A stretch of 18,849 nt of DNA from NCBI GenBank assembly GCA_964612925.1, contig CAZTFU010000032.1:1-18849 (forward strand). Reading direction: 5' to 3'. Positions 6,943-16,408 of the stretch are shown piece after piece. The DNA comes from Phil1 sp964612925 (GTDB lineage Bacteria; Bacillota; Clostridia; Christensenellales; CAG-138). Both the position numbers and the translations under genes were made by a program. Position 1 is the first letter of the stretch; each line of letters begins with the position of its first letter. The notes below the pieces were generated by a model, which did not search any database, was not told where the DNA came from, and was given only the letters and a program-made list of their open reading frames with translations.

Positions 6943-8565
6943 ATGAAAAAGTATTGGTTTATGTTAACGGCATTGGCTTTGGTGCTGTGCATGCTGCTTA
7001 GTGCGTGTTCGGTCCAAAAGGATTCCGATGTCTCCGCGAACACGCCGGCCGAAAAGGTGCTTAAAATATCCACTCCTTACGGTATTTCAACATTTCTGCC
7101 GTGGGGCTCGAATTCGGACGGCGACAGATATGTCTTTATAAACATATACGAAACGCTTGTTGAATTCGTAAATTCCGATATGGGCATGAACATGGCCGTA
7201 AGTTACACCGTTTCCGATGATGTCGTATACGATTTTACCATTCGCGAAGATGCTTATTGGCACACGGGGAACGAGCTTTTCGGTGACGAGAAAATCAATA
7301 TCACCGCACAGGATATATATGATTGCTTTATGCTTTATCTTGATGCGGACTTCGGTGCGGTTCAATATTCAAACCTTGCGGGCACAATAGAAAGCATGGA
7401 AGTGGTTGACACCTATACCATACGCTTTACCACAAAAGAGCCCGATGCCATGTTCCTGAAATATCTTTCGGATGCACCGATATTTCCCAGTGAAGCCGTT
7501 GAAAAAGAATATGATCTGAATGAATTCCCCGTCGGCAGCGGCGCATACAGGTTTGTTTCATATAAAGTTGATGACGAAGTGGTACTTGAAAAGAATCCGA
7601 ATTATTCAACCACTATAGTGCCGGGCGCAGATAAGGTAATATTCAAAATAACTCCCGATAAATCCGTTGCGGCATTTCAGTTGCAAAACGGTGAAGTGGA
7701 TATAGCATTGCAAATAAACACCACCGATGTTGCCGCCATTGCATCCGACCCGAATTTGCAGCTTATAAGCAATTCCACCGGCTGGTACCGCTATCTTGCA
7801 TTCAATGTTACCAAGGACATATTTAAGGATGTAAACGTAAGAACGGCAATTTCAATGGCAATAGACTTTGAAAGCATAACAAATGCCATTTTCAGCAACA
7901 GTGCCAATTTGCAGCTTGCGGTGTGTTCTTACGGCGGCGGCATTCCGCTTGAGTTTGACGGTGCGAATCTTGAAGAATGGAAAAAGATTTCGGTCTATGA
8001 CCCCGAAGGCGCAATGAAGTTGCTTGAAGAGAGCGGATACACTCTTGGTTCCGACGGCATTTACGAAAAGGACGGAGAAAAGCTCAGCTTTACCATACAA
8101 ACCCCCGCAAATGACAACAACCGCATGAAGCTTGGCGAAATGGCGGCTACTTATCTTAAAAACATAGGCATTGATGCAAAGGCGAACGCGGTTGAGTGGG
8201 CAACCCACACAAGCGATATAAAGTCGGGCAATGTTGAAATGTTTATAATGGGCGGCGGAAGCACCATAAACGGCGTATCCATGCTGTATCACAGCGTTGA
8301 TTCCAAGTCCACATCCCACGTTACGGGCTATGTTGATACCGAACTTGATGCGGAAATAGAGGAAGCATTCAGAACGGTTGACCGCGAAGCACGCAAAAAG
8401 TTGCTTGAGGATATAGGAATAAAGGCACTTGAGGCCAAGGTTCACGCCGGAGGATATTTTGAATATATTCAGGCAGGAGCAAAGAAAACCGTTCAGGATT
8501 TTTCAAATGTGAACCTTTGGAATCCGCTTACTTATCCCGTAAGGAACGTAACCATAGAAGATTAA
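6943..8565 (+). CDS. peptide ABC transporter substrate-binding lipoprotein
   Basis: Extracellular solute receptor of the SBP_bac_5 (DppA/OppA) family, 540 residues, predicted to be anchored in the outer leaflet of the cell membrane. Residues 1-21 are a lipoprotein signal peptide ending in the lipobox LSAC, with Cys22 the lipidated residue. The rest shows the family's landmarks: a start such as ILKISTPYG, a middle FNVTKDIFKDVNVRTAISMAID segment typical of DppA/OppA proteins, and YDPEGAMKLLEESGY. AGGAGG lies 8 nt before the ATG. It follows the amidohydrolase in the same orientation and is separated from the permease gene by an intercistronic hairpin, an arrangement that often allows more receptor than channel. 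Cargo is probably a dipeptide or oligopeptide but could be another SBP_bac_5 ligand. Confidence 0.93.
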   Translation: MKKYWFMLTALALVLCMLLSACSVQKDSDVSANTPAEKVLKISTPYGISTFLPWGSNSDGDRYVFINIYETLVEFVNSDMGMNMAVSYTVSDDVVYDFTIREDAYWHTGNELFGDEKINITAQDIYDCFMLYLDADFGAVQYSNLAGTIESMEVVDTYTIRFTTKEPDAMFLKYLSDAPIFPSEAVEKEYDLNEFPVGSGAYRFVSYKVDDEVVLEKNPNYSTTIVPGADKVIFKITPDKSVAAFQLQNGEVDIALQINTTDVAAIASDPNLQLISNSTGWYRYLAFNVTKDIFKDVNVRTAISMAIDFESITNAIFSNSANLQLAVCSYGGGIPLEFDGANLEEWKKISVYDPEGAMKLLEESGYTLGSDGIYEKDGEKLSFTIQTPANDNNRMKLGEMAATYLKNIGIDAKANAVEWATHTSDIKSGNVEMFIMGGGSTINGVSMLYHSVDSKSTSHVTGYVDTELDAEIEEAFRTVDREARKKLLEDIGIKALEAKVHAGGYFEYIQAGAKKTVQDFSNVNLWNPLTYPVRNVTIED

Positions 8566-8588
8566 GCCCGAATACTTAAATAAACGCA

Positions 8589-8620
8589 AGGGCAGCGACA
8601 CATTATGCTGTCGCTGCCCT
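8589..8620 (+). promoter_or_regulatory. intercistronic RNA hairpin after the binding-protein gene
   Basis: Perfect 12-bp stem AGGGCAGCGACA / TGTCGCTGCCCT (8589-8600 and 8609-8620) with an 8-nt loop, 23 nt after the stop codon of the binding protein. No T run follows, so full termination is unlikely. It more likely protects the upstream mRNA 3' end or partly attenuates the permease and ATPase genes. Confidence 0.75.
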
Positions 8621-8654
8621 GTTGCATATCACATTACCGTAAGGCGGAGGATTT

Positions 8655-9617
8655 ATGCGTACATATATATTAAGACGGCTTCTGCAAATGATACCGACGC
8701 TGCTTATTATTTCCTTTCTTATATTCGGTCTGCTCTACCTTACACCGGGCGACCCGGTGCTTATAATGCTGGGCGCAGGCGAATCACAAACCATCACGCA
8801 GGAGCAATATGATAAGGTCAAAGAGGATCTTGGCCTGAACAAGCCTTTTATGGAAAGGTATTTGGATTTTGTGGTCAATGCCCTAAGGGGTGACCTTGGA
8901 GAAAGTTATGTTACCGGCAAACAGGTATTTGACGAAATAATGCTGCGTATGCCCGCAACGCTGGCATTGACATTTGCGGCAGTATTTGTCGGGCTTTTAT
9001 TGGCCATACCACTTGGGATACTCGCGGCAAAAAAGCACAACAGCATATGGGATAACATAGCGACATTTTTTGCAACAATAGGTGTATCGCTGCCGAAATT
9101 CTGGTTTGCATTGGTGCTGATAATATTCCTTTCGCTAAAGTTGAAGCTTTTCCCAAGCAGCGGCATTGCATACATTTCGGAAGATGGGCTGTTTGAAGCC
9201 ATAAGATATATTACCCTGCCCGCTTTTTCACTGGGAATCGGCCTTGCGGCAACCCAAATGAGAATGATACGCTCAAGCCTATTGGACGTTTTTGACCAGG
9301 ATTATATACGCTTTGCCCGAAGCAAGGGCATTGCCGAACGCAAGGTGGTGTTTTCGGAGGCGCTGAAAAACGCCATGATACCCGTGGTTACCGTATTAGG
9401 TTCGGAAATAGGTTCCTTGCTTGGCGGTGCCGTGGTAACGGAATCTATATTCGGTTGGCCGGGAGTGGGCAGACTTATTGTCAATTCAATAGGCAAAAGA
9501 GATTATCCCATGATACAGGGTGCAACGCTTGTATTCTGTCTGCTGTTTCTCATCATAAATCTTATGGTGGATATAACATATGCATATCTGAACCCAAGAA
9601 TAAAAATGGGCAAATAA
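8655..9617 (+). CDS. dppB: peptide ABC transporter permease, DppB type
   Basis: First membrane subunit of a Dpp/Opp importer, 320 residues, normal length. The N-terminus (RRLLQMIPTLLIISFLIF) and LTPGDP are the family's signature. Six hydrophobic helices are visible near residues 13-31, 101-124, 134-162, 184-203, 243-265 and 288-310. The cytoplasmic EAA-type coupling loop that contacts an ATPase is around 218-240 (ARSKGIAERKVVFSEALKNA). GGAGG lies 4 nt before the ATG. The next gene starts 10 nt after its stop codon. The Dpp name indicates the family; the transported substrate is not known. Confidence 0.94.
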   Translation: MRTYILRRLLQMIPTLLIISFLIFGLLYLTPGDPVLIMLGAGESQTITQEQYDKVKEDLGLNKPFMERYLDFVVNALRGDLGESYVTGKQVFDEIMLRMPATLALTFAAVFVGLLLAIPLGILAAKKHNSIWDNIATFFATIGVSLPKFWFALVLIIFLSLKLKLFPSSGIAYISEDGLFEAIRYITLPAFSLGIGLAATQMRMIRSSLLDVFDQDYIRFARSKGIAERKVVFSEALKNAMIPVVTVLGSEIGSLLGGAVVTESIFGWPGVGRLIVNSIGKRDYPMIQGATLVFCLLFLIINLMVDITYAYLNPRIKMGK

Positions 9618-9627
9618 GGAGCTGCTT

Positions 9628-10545
9628 ATGAATAACGAAACGATGAATGCAAATGCTTTGATGGGTAATGAAATAGGCGATGAAGCCCTGTCACAAACAA
9701 CATATCTTCAGGACATAATTCGCAGTTTTCGTAAAAACCGCATGGCTGTTATCGGGCTTATAATGCTACTGATAATTATTATTATGTGCGTATTCGCACC
9801 CCTTTTTACAAAATATGATCCCGTGCTTGATATGGATCTCAATTCAATGCTTATAAGGCCCGGCGAATCGACCGAGCACATACTCGGTACCGATGATTAC
9901 GGAAGGGATATATGGTCGCGGCTGCTTTACGGCGGCAGAACGTCGGTGCTTATCGGTATGTCGGTTGCGGTTATTTCCGCCATTGTGGGAGTTATCGTGG
10001 GCTGCATAAGCGGTTATTTCGGCGGCATAGTGGATGCCTGCCTAATGCGGCTTACCGATATAATGCTTTCCTTCCCGTTTTTGATAATCGCAATCGCAAT
10101 AATGGCTGTGCTGGGTGCAAGTCAGCAAAATGTTGTTCTTGCTCTTTCGTTGGTCAGCTGGCCGTCATTTTGCCGCCTGACGCGCAGTCAGGTATTAAGC
10201 GTAAAGGAGCAGGAATATATAGAATCCGCCAAGGCGGCCGGTTTCAAAAATCTGCGTATAATTTTCAATCACGTTATGCCGAACTGCTACGGCCCGATAA
10301 TCGTTCAGCTCACTCTTTCCGTTGGCAACGCAATACTTTCGGCGGCAAGTTTGAATTATCTTGGCAGCGGCGTGGATTCCACTCAGCCCGATTGGGGCGT
10401 TATGCTGAACCAAGGCCGAAATTATTTGCAGGATGCTTCCTACCTTACGTTGATACCGGGTTTGGCCATATCGCTTACGGTACTTGCCATAAACTGGATA
10501 GGCGATGGACTTAGGGATGCATTTGACCCCAAACTCAGAAAGTAG
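9628..10545 (+). CDS. dppC: peptide ABC transporter permease, DppC type
   Basis: Second membrane subunit, 305 residues. The N-terminal cytoplasmic tail (1-38) is rich in Asn/Met/Glu and precedes the first helix (40-60). The strongly conserved periplasm-side motif LGTDDYGRDIWSRLLYGGRTS is at 86-106, followed by helices near 110-133, 147-163, 167-182, 222-240 and 274-290. The EAA coupling loop is around 195-220 (EQEYIESAKAAGFKN). AAGGAG lies 6 nt before the ATG. It would pair with the DppB-type subunit to form the channel. Confidence 0.94.
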   Translation: MNNETMNANALMGNEIGDEALSQTTYLQDIIRSFRKNRMAVIGLIMLLIIIIMCVFAPLFTKYDPVLDMDLNSMLIRPGESTEHILGTDDYGRDIWSRLLYGGRTSVLIGMSVAVISAIVGVIVGCISGYFGGIVDACLMRLTDIMLSFPFLIIAIAIMAVLGASQQNVVLALSLVSWPSFCRLTRSQVLSVKEQEYIESAKAAGFKNLRIIFNHVMPNCYGPIIVQLTLSVGNAILSAASLNYLGSGVDSTQPDWGVMLNQGRNYLQDASYLTLIPGLAISLTVLAINWIGDGLRDAFDPKLRK

Positions 10546-10553
10546 GCAACAAT

Positions 10554-11522
10554 ATGAATAAAAGGATAGTGGAAGTTGAAAACCTGAAAACGTGGTTCAA
10601 CACGCCCGAAGGCGTTGTGAAAAGCGTTGATGGAATATCATTCTATATAGAACGCGGCGAAACGCTGGCACTTGTGGGCGAATCGGGCTGCGGCAAAACC
10701 GTTACGTCGCTGTCAATGATGGGACTGCTGCCGAATACGGCCACGATTAGTGCGGATAAGTTTATGCTTAATTCCAAATCGCTTTCCGGCGTTACAAAGG
10801 AAGAAATGCGTGTTCTTCGCGGCAGTGAGATAGCCATGGTGTTTCAGGAACCCATGACAAGTCTGAACCCCGTATATAAAATAGAAAAACAAATAGGAGA
10901 CGTTTACAGGGCGCACGAACCGCATATCGGCAAACAGGAAGTTTGGCGGCGGAGCGTTGAAATGATGAAAAAGGTGGGCATACCAAAGCCCGAAGAACGG
11001 TTAAAGGTATATCCGCATCAGCTTTCGGGCGGATTGAGGCAAAGGGCAATGATAGCCATAGCATTGGCCGCAAACCCTACGTTTTTAATAGCGGACGAAC
11101 CTACCACCGCGCTTGACGTTACTATACAGGCACAAATAATAGAGTTGCTTAAAGAACTGCAGAGCGAGAGCAAAATGAGCATATTGCTGATAACGCATGA
11201 CTTTGGTGTTGTATCCCGCCTTGCGGACAGGGTAGCGGTAATGTATGCCGGAAAAATAGTCGAACAGGGTACGCTTGAAGAGATATTCTCCGATCCGTGG
11301 CACCCATACACTCAGCGTCTTATAATGTCCATTCCGGGTATTAAGATTACGCGCGGGGAAAGGCTTGAATCCATTCCGGGTGCCGTGCCCAACCCGCTTA
11401 AAATGCCGCGCGGATGCAGATTTGCTTCCCGCTGTACACAGGCTTATCCTATGTGCTTTGAACAGGAACCGTGCATAACGGTTAAGGGCAGTCACAGCGT
11501 GTGTTGTCATCTTAGGGGGTAA
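10554..11522 (+). CDS. dppD: peptide ABC transporter ATPase, DppD type
   Basis: ATP-hydrolysing subunit on the cytoplasmic face of the importer, 322 residues. Motifs: Walker A GESGCGKT (42-49), Q-loop FQEP with Gln98, ABC signature LSGGLRQR (157-164), Walker B FLIADE (177-182) and switch His215. The C-terminal oligopeptide-transporter extension has GCRFASRC, then a Cys at 303-306 and further Cys residues near the end; in some Dpp ATPases such cysteines bind an iron-sulfur cluster. Only 8 nt separate it from the permease stop codon and the ribosome binding site is weak, so translational coupling is likely. It should form a heterodimer with the next gene product. Confidence 0.95.
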   Translation: MNKRIVEVENLKTWFNTPEGVVKSVDGISFYIERGETLALVGESGCGKTVTSLSMMGLLPNTATISADKFMLNSKSLSGVTKEEMRVLRGSEIAMVFQEPMTSLNPVYKIEKQIGDVYRAHEPHIGKQEVWRRSVEMMKKVGIPKPEERLKVYPHQLSGGLRQRAMIAIALAANPTFLIADEPTTALDVTIQAQIIELLKELQSESKMSILLITHDFGVVSRLADRVAVMYAGKIVEQGTLEEIFSDPWHPYTQRLIMSIPGIKITRGERLESIPGAVPNPLKMPRGCRFASRCTQAYPMCFEQEPCITVKGSHSVCCHLRG

Positions 11523-11525
11523 AAT

Positions 11526-12497
11526 ATGAATGATACAATTATTTCATTGCAGGAACTAAAAGTACATTTTCCCATAAAGCAGGGCATACTTCAACGCACT
11601 ACGGGCTATATCCGTGCGGTTGACGGCATATCGCTTGACATTCGGCGCGGAGAAACGCTCAGCCTTGTCGGAGAATCGGGCTGTGGCAAGACCACGGTTG
11701 GCCGCGCCATAGTTAGACTTAACGAACCGTGCGGCGGAAAGATACTGTACAACGGTGAAAACATACTTGATAAGGAAGGCGAACAGTTACGGCAGTTGCG
11801 TAAAAAGTTGCAAATAGTATTTCAGGATCCATATTCTTCGCTTAATCCAAGGCAAACGGTAAAACGGCTTATAAGCGAAATACTCACCGTGCAGATGGGC
11901 ATGAACACTCAGGATGCGGCGGCAAAAACGCTTTCTCTGCTTAAAGAGGTGGGACTGAGCAGCGCATATGCGGACAGATACCCGCATGAATTTTCGGGCG
12001 GACAGCGGCAAAGGGTGGCAATTGCAAAAGCCATTGCGCTCGAACCCGATTTTCTTGTGTGTGATGAAGCCGTAAGCGCGCTTGATGCTTCCATACAGTC
12101 CCAGATAATAAACCTGCTTATGGATCTTAAAGAGGTTCACGAAGGCATGACGTATTTGTTCATATCGCACGCACTTAATGTGGTACAGCATATTTCCGAC
12201 CGCGTAGCCGTAATGTACCTTGGCAAAATAATGGAATGTGCAAGCACGGATGAACTTTTCGGTCATGCCGCACACCCATATACAAAGGCTCTGCTTTCGG
12301 CAATTCCCATAATGGCCGGCAGGGGAGAGTTTAACAGGATTGTATTAAAAGGCGAGGTGCCGAGCGCAAGCACAATACCGTCAGGCTGCCGCTTTCATAC
12401 AAGGTGCCCCTATACAAAGGATATTTGCACAAACAGTGAACCGCCGCTTAGGGAAATAGCACCGAACCACCTTGCAGCATGCCATTTTGAAAACTAA
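11526..12497 (+). CDS. dppF: peptide ABC transporter ATPase, DppF type
   Basis: Second ATPase subunit, 323 residues. Motifs: Walker A GESGCGKT (49-56), Q-loop FQDP (99-102), ABC signature FSGGQRQR (156-163), Walker B FLVCDE (176-181) and switch His215. A C-terminal oligopeptide-transporter extension carries GCRFHTRCP and two more cysteines. The start codon is 3 nt after the DppD stop codon, with a purine-rich ribosome binding site inside the end of that gene. All key nucleotide-binding residues are present in both ATPases, so both ATP sites should be active. Confidence 0.95.
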   Translation: MNDTIISLQELKVHFPIKQGILQRTTGYIRAVDGISLDIRRGETLSLVGESGCGKTTVGRAIVRLNEPCGGKILYNGENILDKEGEQLRQLRKKLQIVFQDPYSSLNPRQTVKRLISEILTVQMGMNTQDAAAKTLSLLKEVGLSSAYADRYPHEFSGGQRQRVAIAKAIALEPDFLVCDEAVSALDASIQSQIINLLMDLKEVHEGMTYLFISHALNVVQHISDRVAVMYLGKIMECASTDELFGHAAHPYTKALLSAIPIMAGRGEFNRIVLKGEVPSASTIPSGCRFHTRCPYTKDICTNSEPPLREIAPNHLAACHFEN

Positions 12498-12524
12498 TAT
12501 TGATACGAAGGGATTGGATTTTAC

Positions 12525-14456
12525 ATGAAAAAAATAGAGATCGATTCGTTTTTGGAACATAAGTATATAAGCTCCGTTAAGTTTTCTCCCGATGGGGAAA
12601 ATGCGGCATTCATGCTTCAAATGCCCGATATTGAAATCAATGGCTATAAAAGTGCCGTATATATTCTTAATATAAGTACAAAACAGTCCTATTGCGTTGT
12701 GCGGGATGATTCCATCATAGGGTTTTGCTGGCTGAACAGTGAAAAAATACTGCTTTATTGCAAGGAAAGCGGCACTGATGCACAATGTACCGTTTTTAAG
12801 GTTTACAATGCGGAGGAAAATGCAACCGTATGTTGTGAATACAAATGCGCACTTAACGATATAGCGGCCGTATCGCCCATAGACGACAAGCGTTTTTTTG
12901 TAATAGCAAATCATTATTGTGCGAATGCCGCAAATCTTGATAACGGTCAAGCGGGCTGGGATGTTTTTGATGAATTACCGTTCTGGCGCAACGGAAAGGG
13001 CATAACCAACAAAAAACGTAGCAGATTATATGTTTTTGATACCGAATCCATGCAAAGCGAGCCGTTGACCGCGCCTATATTCAGAATAGAAAACTTTTGC
13101 TTTGACGGGCCAATTGCCGTTGTAAGCGGGTTTGCGTATACCGATGTTGCGCCAACTATGGCGGCAATACTTCGCATAAATGCCGATGAAGGTAGCTGTA
13201 ATGAGCTTTTGGCGCAGGGTAAGCGTTACGTTGAACGGCTTGCCACAGTAAACGGCAATGTGGTTGCGGCAATAAGCGATGATTACAATTCTTATACCGA
13301 ACCGTATGTTTACGATGAACTCAGCGGAAATTTCAACCGCATAATTCCGTATGAAGCCACACTCGGCTATAATGCGGCAGTGCTTGATTGCGTGCTTGGC
13401 AGCGGCAATGTGTTTATGGGGCACGGAGATAAACTGTGGTTCCAAACAACCATGAATGAGGGTACAACATTGCGTTCGCTGAGCCTTGACGGTGAATTGA
13501 GCGATGCTTACACTCCGCTTGAGGGTGCCTGTTGCTGTTTTGATATATACAAAGAACACAAGCTTGTTTGTGCAATGTACGGTCAAAGGCTGTGCGAGCT
13601 TTACCTTGACGGAGAACAGGTTACCTTTTTTAATGAAGAATACTACTTAAACCACACCATATCCGTACCCGAAAGATGCGATTTTACAGGCAAAGACGGA
13701 TACAACGTGCATGGCTTTGTAATGAAGCCTACGGACTATGTCAAAGGACAAAAATACCCTGCCATACTGCACATACACGGCGGCCCGAAGAATGCGTTCG
13801 GTGCATTATATCACCATGAAATGCAATTTTGGGCAAATCATGGTTATTTTGTGTTTTTCTGTAACCCGCGCGGTTCTGACGGCCGCGGTAATGATTATGC
13901 CTATCTTACAGAACTTTACGGCAAGGTGGATTATGCCCATTTTATGGAGTTTACGGACTATGTACTTGCCCGTTATGAGGATATTGACCCAAAACGCCTC
14001 GGCGTCACGGGCGGAAGCTACGGCGGCTATATGACCAACTGGATAATAGGCCACACGAACCGTTTCAGTGCGGCGGTTTCACAGCGTTCCATTTCAAATT
14101 GGATAACAATGGAGCTTACAAGCGATATAGGCTACTATTTTGATAAGCACCAGCAGGGCACTACCGTTGCGGAAAATCCAGAAAAGCTTTGGTGGCATTC
14201 ACCATTGAAATATGCCTGCAATGTGGTAACGCCAACGTTGTTTATCCATTCGGATAATGATTTTCGCTGTTGGATGGTAGAATGCTTATCCATGTTCACG
14301 GCGCTTAAAATGCACGGCGTTGAATCTCGCGTGTGTTTATTTCACGGGGAAACGCATGAGCTTTCACGCAGCGGAAAGCCGAGAAACCGCATAAAGCGAA
14401 TGCAGGAAATAATAAACTGGATGGATAAATACACATCATTAAAGGAGACGATATGA
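12525..14456 (+). CDS. S9 family serine peptidase (acylaminoacyl/dipeptidyl type), first paralogue
   Basis: Prolyl-oligopeptidase-family serine peptidase, 643 residues, with a predicted N-terminal beta-propeller (to about residue 385) and a C-terminal alpha/beta-hydrolase domain. Catalytic residues are all visible: Ser498 in GGSYGG, Asp579 in SDNDFR and His611 in GETHEL. HIHGGPKNAFG near 418-428 is the oxyanion-hole segment. No signal peptide is present, so it should act in the cytoplasm, where such enzymes cleave short peptides admitted to the propeller-gated cavity. It starts 27 nt after the DppF stop codon without a terminator, which ties it to the importer. It shares a DELPFW-x-N-x-KGI-x-NKKR motif with the next gene. 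Specificity (dipeptidyl, N-acyl-aminoacyl or other) cannot be decided. Confidence 0.93.
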   Translation: MKKIEIDSFLEHKYISSVKFSPDGENAAFMLQMPDIEINGYKSAVYILNISTKQSYCVVRDDSIIGFCWLNSEKILLYCKESGTDAQCTVFKVYNAEENATVCCEYKCALNDIAAVSPIDDKRFFVIANHYCANAANLDNGQAGWDVFDELPFWRNGKGITNKKRSRLYVFDTESMQSEPLTAPIFRIENFCFDGPIAVVSGFAYTDVAPTMAAILRINADEGSCNELLAQGKRYVERLATVNGNVVAAISDDYNSYTEPYVYDELSGNFNRIIPYEATLGYNAAVLDCVLGSGNVFMGHGDKLWFQTTMNEGTTLRSLSLDGELSDAYTPLEGACCCFDIYKEHKLVCAMYGQRLCELYLDGEQVTFFNEEYYLNHTISVPERCDFTGKDGYNVHGFVMKPTDYVKGQKYPAILHIHGGPKNAFGALYHHEMQFWANHGYFVFFCNPRGSDGRGNDYAYLTELYGKVDYAHFMEFTDYVLARYEDIDPKRLGVTGGSYGGYMTNWIIGHTNRFSAAVSQRSISNWITMELTSDIGYYFDKHQQGTTVAENPEKLWWHSPLKYACNVVTPTLFIHSDNDFRCWMVECLSMFTALKMHGVESRVCLFHGETHELSRSGKPRNRIKRMQEIINWMDKYTSLKETI

Positions 14457-16408
14457 ATAAGGTATTAACCAACGATATTTACACTCTTAAATATGTTAAC
14501 GCACCGACCATTACGCCGGATGAACGGCATGTTTTGGTTACGGTTTACACCGCGGACAGCGAACACAACGATTATTCGTCCCAACTTTATATGATACCCA
14601 TTGAAGGCGGAGATGCTATAGAAGTATCACGCGGCCGCAAAAATGCCTTTGTAATGTGGGACGGAGAAAAGGCAATAATCACATCTGCCGCCGAGCATGA
14701 TATGGACGCTAACATTACAAGACTTTATTCGCTTGACCCTGTTTCAAGAAAAATCAAGCCTTATTCGGATATTCCGTTAAAGGCGGCCGAAATAAATAAG
14801 GGCGCAGACGGTTGCTTTTACTTCATATCTCAATTTAATGATGCGGCGGAGGATGAACCCTCCCCTGACATTGCAAAGCGTGGCATAGATTACGACATAT
14901 TTGACGAATTGCCGTTTTGGGCCAACGCAAAGGGCATTGTGAATAAAAAGCGCAACGCATTGGTAAAATATGACCCAAATAGCAAAACGTGTACACGGCT
15001 GAGCGACATGCTTGAAAATGTTGAATGTACGGCCATGTCACCCAACGGACAATACATGGCATATTCGTCTAAAAGCTACAGTGATGTAATGGAACGCTCT
15101 GCCGCATTAAAGGTAATACAGGTAGACAGTAAGGAGCCCATTACACTTATTGAGCAGGATGAAGAACTTCAGATAGAATCGGTAAGTTGGTTTAACGATA
15201 ACGATATATTCTTCTGCGGCGGAAAATTCAGAAACACGGGCGAAAACCCCGAGTTTTTCAAAGTCAATCTTAAAGAACACAGCCGCACGATGCTGCCGTT
15301 TGCGGACGTTTCGATTGCTGACGGCATTACCACGGATGCATCATACGGCGCGGTAAAGATTGTGCAGAATTACGGCGGCAGTGTATTCTTCCGTACCTGC
15401 AGAAGAAACCATTCACCAATAATGAAGCTTGATGAATCGGGATCATTATCCTCCGTAACACCGTCAAATTACAGTATAGTAAGTTTTGATATAAGGAACG
15501 GATCCATGGCATATTGCGCCTTTAACGGCAACGGCCCGTGTGAAGTATATTATCAAAAAACGCTTGATGCCAAACCTGAACGACTAAGCTCGTTTAATGT
15601 ACAATATGTAGAAACACATTGCCTTGCAAATTTCGAATGTTTTACCTTTACCAATGACGAAGGTACTGAACTTGACGGATATATTATGAAGCCCACAGAT
15701 TATAAAGTAGGCTTAAAATATCCTGCTGTGTTGCAAATTCACGGCGGGCCAAAGGGTGCATACGGAACGGTATTTCATCATGAAATGCAGTGTATGGCAT
15801 CTAATGGATATTTTGTTATTTATACAAATCCCGAGGGTTCCGACGGCCGCGGCGAAGCATTTGCCAACATAGATGGCAAATTGGGCAAACGCGATTATAT
15901 GGACATAATGCAATTTGTCGATGCCGCTACGGAAAGGTATAACGATATCGATAAGAATAAAATAGGTGTTTGCGGTGGAAGCTACGGCGGGTTCATGTGC
16001 AACTTTATAATAGGCCACACGGATATGTTTGCAGCCGCCGTATCTCAACGCTCCATATCGAATTATTTGAGTAAGACTTACACGACCGACATAGGTTATT
16101 ACCATAACGTAGATCAGTTGCGCGCTGACCCGTGGGAGGATTTTCAGCGCGTGTGGGAGGCTTCTCCCTTAAAAAATGCTCATAAAGCAAAAACACCCAC
16201 TCTGTTTATACAGTCGGATGAAGATTATCGATGCTGGATGGGAGATGCCGTGCAGATGTTCACCGCGCTGAAGCTTTCCAACACTCCCGCTCGCCTAACC
16301 CTTTTCCATGGGGAAGACCACAACCTTTCGCGCAGCGGAAGGCCGAGGGAGAGGGTGCGCAGGCTGAATGAGATAATGAATTGGTTTGAAAAATATCTGA
16401 AAGATTGA
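14453..16408 (+). CDS. S9 family serine peptidase, second paralogue
   Basis: Second S9 peptidase, 651 residues, clearly related to its upstream neighbour through DIFDELPFW, KPTDY, QIHGGPKGAYG, SQRSIS, DIGYY and the C-terminal SRSGRPRERV. Catalytic Ser510 (GGSYGG), Asp591 (SDEDYR) and His623 (GEDHNL) are present, with an N-terminal beta-propeller region. No signal peptide is seen. Its ATG overlaps the stop codon of the first paralogue in an ATGA, with AGGAG 6 nt upstream, so the two should be made in fixed proportion by translational coupling. The pair probably arose by duplication and now covers two specificities or forms a mixed assembly; both ideas are inference. Confidence 0.94.
   Translation: MNKVLTNDIYTLKYVNAPTITPDERHVLVTVYTADSEHNDYSSQLYMIPIEGGDAIEVSRGRKNAFVMWDGEKAIITSAAEHDMDANITRLYSLDPVSRKIKPYSDIPLKAAEINKGADGCFYFISQFNDAAEDEPSPDIAKRGIDYDIFDELPFWANAKGIVNKKRNALVKYDPNSKTCTRLSDMLENVECTAMSPNGQYMAYSSKSYSDVMERSAALKVIQVDSKEPITLIEQDEELQIESVSWFNDNDIFFCGGKFRNTGENPEFFKVNLKEHSRTMLPFADVSIADGITTDASYGAVKIVQNYGGSVFFRTCRRNHSPIMKLDESGSLSSVTPSNYSIVSFDIRNGSMAYCAFNGNGPCEVYYQKTLDAKPERLSSFNVQYVETHCLANFECFTFTNDEGTELDGYIMKPTDYKVGLKYPAVLQIHGGPKGAYGTVFHHEMQCMASNGYFVIYTNPEGSDGRGEAFANIDGKLGKRDYMDIMQFVDAATERYNDIDKNKIGVCGGSYGGFMCNFIIGHTDMFAAAVSQRSISNYLSKTYTTDIGYYHNVDQLRADPWEDFQRVWEASPLKNAHKAKTPTLFIQSDEDYRCWMGDAVQMFTALKLSNTPARLTLFHGEDHNLSRSGRPRERVRRLNEIMNWFEKYLKD

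Noticed and set aside
8589..8620. Intrinsic terminator after the binding-protein gene
   Set aside because: The stem is strong but is followed by GTTGCATATC and not a T run, and the permease gene only 34 nt later has no separate promoter that I could see.
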